The position numbers and the translations under genes were made by a program. This document shows, in pieces, positions 63,046 through 64,000 of a stretch of 64,000 nt of DNA (the first letter of the stretch is position 1; every line of letters begins with the position of its first letter). The notes beneath the pieces were generated by a model. It had not been told where the DNA came from and did no database searches. It saw only the letters and a list, made by a program, of their open reading frames with translations. Origin of the DNA: Gammaproteobacteria bacterium (GTDB lineage Bacteria > Pseudomonadota > Gammaproteobacteria > Pseudomonadales > Azotimanducaceae); contig JAPOYI010000217.1 of NCBI GenBank assembly GCA_026706665.1, positions 1 through 64,000 of the forward strand. The letters run 5' to 3'.

Positions 63046-64000
63046 TCGGCTGCAACTCTCCGTCAGACATCGGCGCGCCATCGAGGCTCTGCTGCGCGAG
63101 CACTTGCCCGGAGTCGAGGCTTGGGCCTACGGAAGCCGAGTTAATGGCCGCAGCCACGATGGCAGCGACCTCGACCTCGTGCTGCGGGGGCCAAAGCTGG
63201 ACCAGATTCCCGCCGAAGAACTGATCGACTTTGCAGAAGCGGTGCGGGAGTCCGCGATCCCCTTCCTGGTGGAAGCACGCGACTGGGCGCGGTTGCCAGA
63301 GCCGTTCCACCGGGAAATAGAGCGGAGTCATGTGGTTTTGCAACGCCAAAGCTCGGTGTGCGAGGGTTGGTCCAGTGCGAAGCTGGGAAGCCTCGTTACG
63401 TTCCTATCGGGCGGAACGCCTTCCAAGAATGCCCCGCAATACTGGGGTGGCTCCATCCCTTGGGTGTCCGCGAAAGACATGAAGTGCTTCCGCTTGGCGG
63501 ATAGCCGGGACCACATCACGGCAGATGGGGCGGCGAACGGGACACGCGTAGTTCCTAAGGGAACCGTGCTGTTGCTCGCCCGCGGGATGACCCTGCTCAA
63601 TTCCGTGCCGGTTTGCGTCCTCGACCGAGACATGGCTTTCAATCAAGACATCAAGGCGTTGCGACCTGGGCCAGCGGTTCTTTCCGAATACCTTCCCTAT
63701 CTCGTACTGGGAAACGCTGACAGGCTCCAGACTCTCGTTGACCTTGCTGGCCATGGCACAGATCGTCTAAATAGTGAGGAGCTAAAGGCTTTCACCGTTC
63801 GGTTGCCACCAGTGGACGAGCAACGCGCCATCGCCCACATCCTCGGGACGCTAGACGACAAGATCGATCTGATCCGGCGCGAAAACGAGACGCTGGAGGA
63901 GATCGCGCGGGCGATCTTCAGGGACTGGTTCGTCGATTTCGGCCCCACGCGTGCCAAGGCCGATGGCGGAAAACCGTATCTTCCAGCCCAACTCTGGAGC
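63038..64000 (+). CDS. hsdS: Nucleotidyltransferase (MNT) - HsdS fusion protein, incomplete at window end
   Basis: A single frame from ATG 63038 is open through the last base of the window (321 codons). Residues 1-100 are an MNT nucleotidyltransferase: AYGSRVNGRSHDGSDLDLVL at 30-49 has Gly-Ser and Asp44/Asp46. The third acidic position reads FLVEARDW (Glu79, where Asp is usual). From about residue 110 it becomes a Type I specificity subunit: KLGSLVTFLSGGTPSK near 115-130, WVSAKDMKCF near 141-150, then FTVRLPPVDEQRAIAHILGT and the conserved helix IDLIRRENETLEEIARAIFR. The second target-recognition domain would lie beyond 64000. No stop occurs between the domains, so this is a real fusion in the sequence. 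Confidence 0.88.
   Translation, partial: MADRLQLSVRHRRAIEALLREHLPGVEAWAYGSRVNGRSHDGSDLDLVLRGPKLDQIPAEELIDFAEAVRESAIPFLVEARDWARLPEPFHREIERSHVVLQRQSSVCEGWSSAKLGSLVTFLSGGTPSKNAPQYWGGSIPWVSAKDMKCFRLADSRDHITADGAANGTRVVPKGTVLLLARGMTLLNSVPVCVLDRDMAFNQDIKALRPGPAVLSEYLPYLVLGNADRLQTLVDLAGHGTDRLNSEELKAFTVRLPPVDEQRAIAHILGTLDDKIDLIRRENETLEEIARAIFRDWFVDFGPTRAKADGGKPYLPAQLWS

Noticed and set aside
1..64000. CRISPR array, rRNA, tRNA or prophage structural genes
   Set aside because: None was found by reading: no regularly spaced short repeats, no rRNA-like segments, no cloverleaf, no capsid, tail or terminase-like proteins.

Overview
The window is GC-rich, densely coded DNA with many GTG and TTG starts and very short or overlapping gene junctions. 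It suggests an uncultured member of the Pseudomonadota, perhaps gammaproteobacterial and marine or host-associated. The grounds are a YejABE-type oligopeptide importer, a DsbD-alpha-like protein, a TPR-sulfotransferase, PhyH, ThuA, DUF3604 and F420/flavin-type LLM enzymes, and paralogues repeated in tandem. The assignment is an inference: no rRNA, tRNA or other phylogenetic marker was seen.

Layout. (1) 0.3-10.3 kb is a DNA-repair/defence block: two PD-(D/E)XK-like nuclease genes, a VapBC-type pair, and a compact four-gene operon herA-sbcD(mre11)-sbcC(rad50)-nurA in the order known from archaea. (2) 10.3-19.1 kb holds a stray fragment of a yejE-like permease gene, a secreted DUF3604 protein, mazEF, yejABE (no ATPase gene), an intact antitoxin beside a twice-frameshifted RelE toxin, and hicAB. 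(3) 19.2-44.6 kb is mostly accessory metabolism: two zinc alcohol dehydrogenases plus ThuA, an alpha/beta hydrolase, STAS, enoyl-CoA hydratase, a YeiH-type exporter, a methyltransferase, tandem ADP-ribosylglycohydrolases, GIY-YIG, a HEPN pair, a rifampicin-phosphotransferase-like enzyme, tandem epimerases, PhyH, an MFS transporter and an LLM oxidoreductase. (4) 44.7-46.8 kb is a junction with an IS110 remnant, a structured REP-like repeat (two more copies lie at 20.2-20.4 kb) and a solitary AAA ATPase gene bracketed by imperfect 46-bp direct repeats. (5) 46.8-56.4 kb has a three-gene operon of flavin halogenase, MTHFR-like protein and TPR-sulfotransferase, an orphan toxin/immunity-like cassette, two FAD oxidoreductases and a propeller-like protein. 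(6) 56.4-64 kb is a second defence block: a very large HTH-nuclease-STAND NTPase gene carrying an in-frame amber codon in its HTH domain, then hsdM, a HEPN gene, and an hsdS gene whose 5' end encodes a nucleotidyltransferase (MNT) domain; it runs off the window.

How the parts work together. HerA-NurA with SbcCD would form one DNA end-resection machine. The STAND protein, the Type I restriction-modification genes, the many toxin-antitoxin pairs and the edge nucleases look like anti-phage or island-maintenance functions. The best candidates for something undescribed are the amber-interrupted HTH-nuclease-STAND protein (56.8-60.8 kb), the HEPN/MNT-HsdS arrangement (62.6-64 kb), the archaeal-order resection operon in a bacterial setting (4.2-10.3 kb), and the halogenase/MTHFR/sulfotransferase operon (46.8-51.4 kb).
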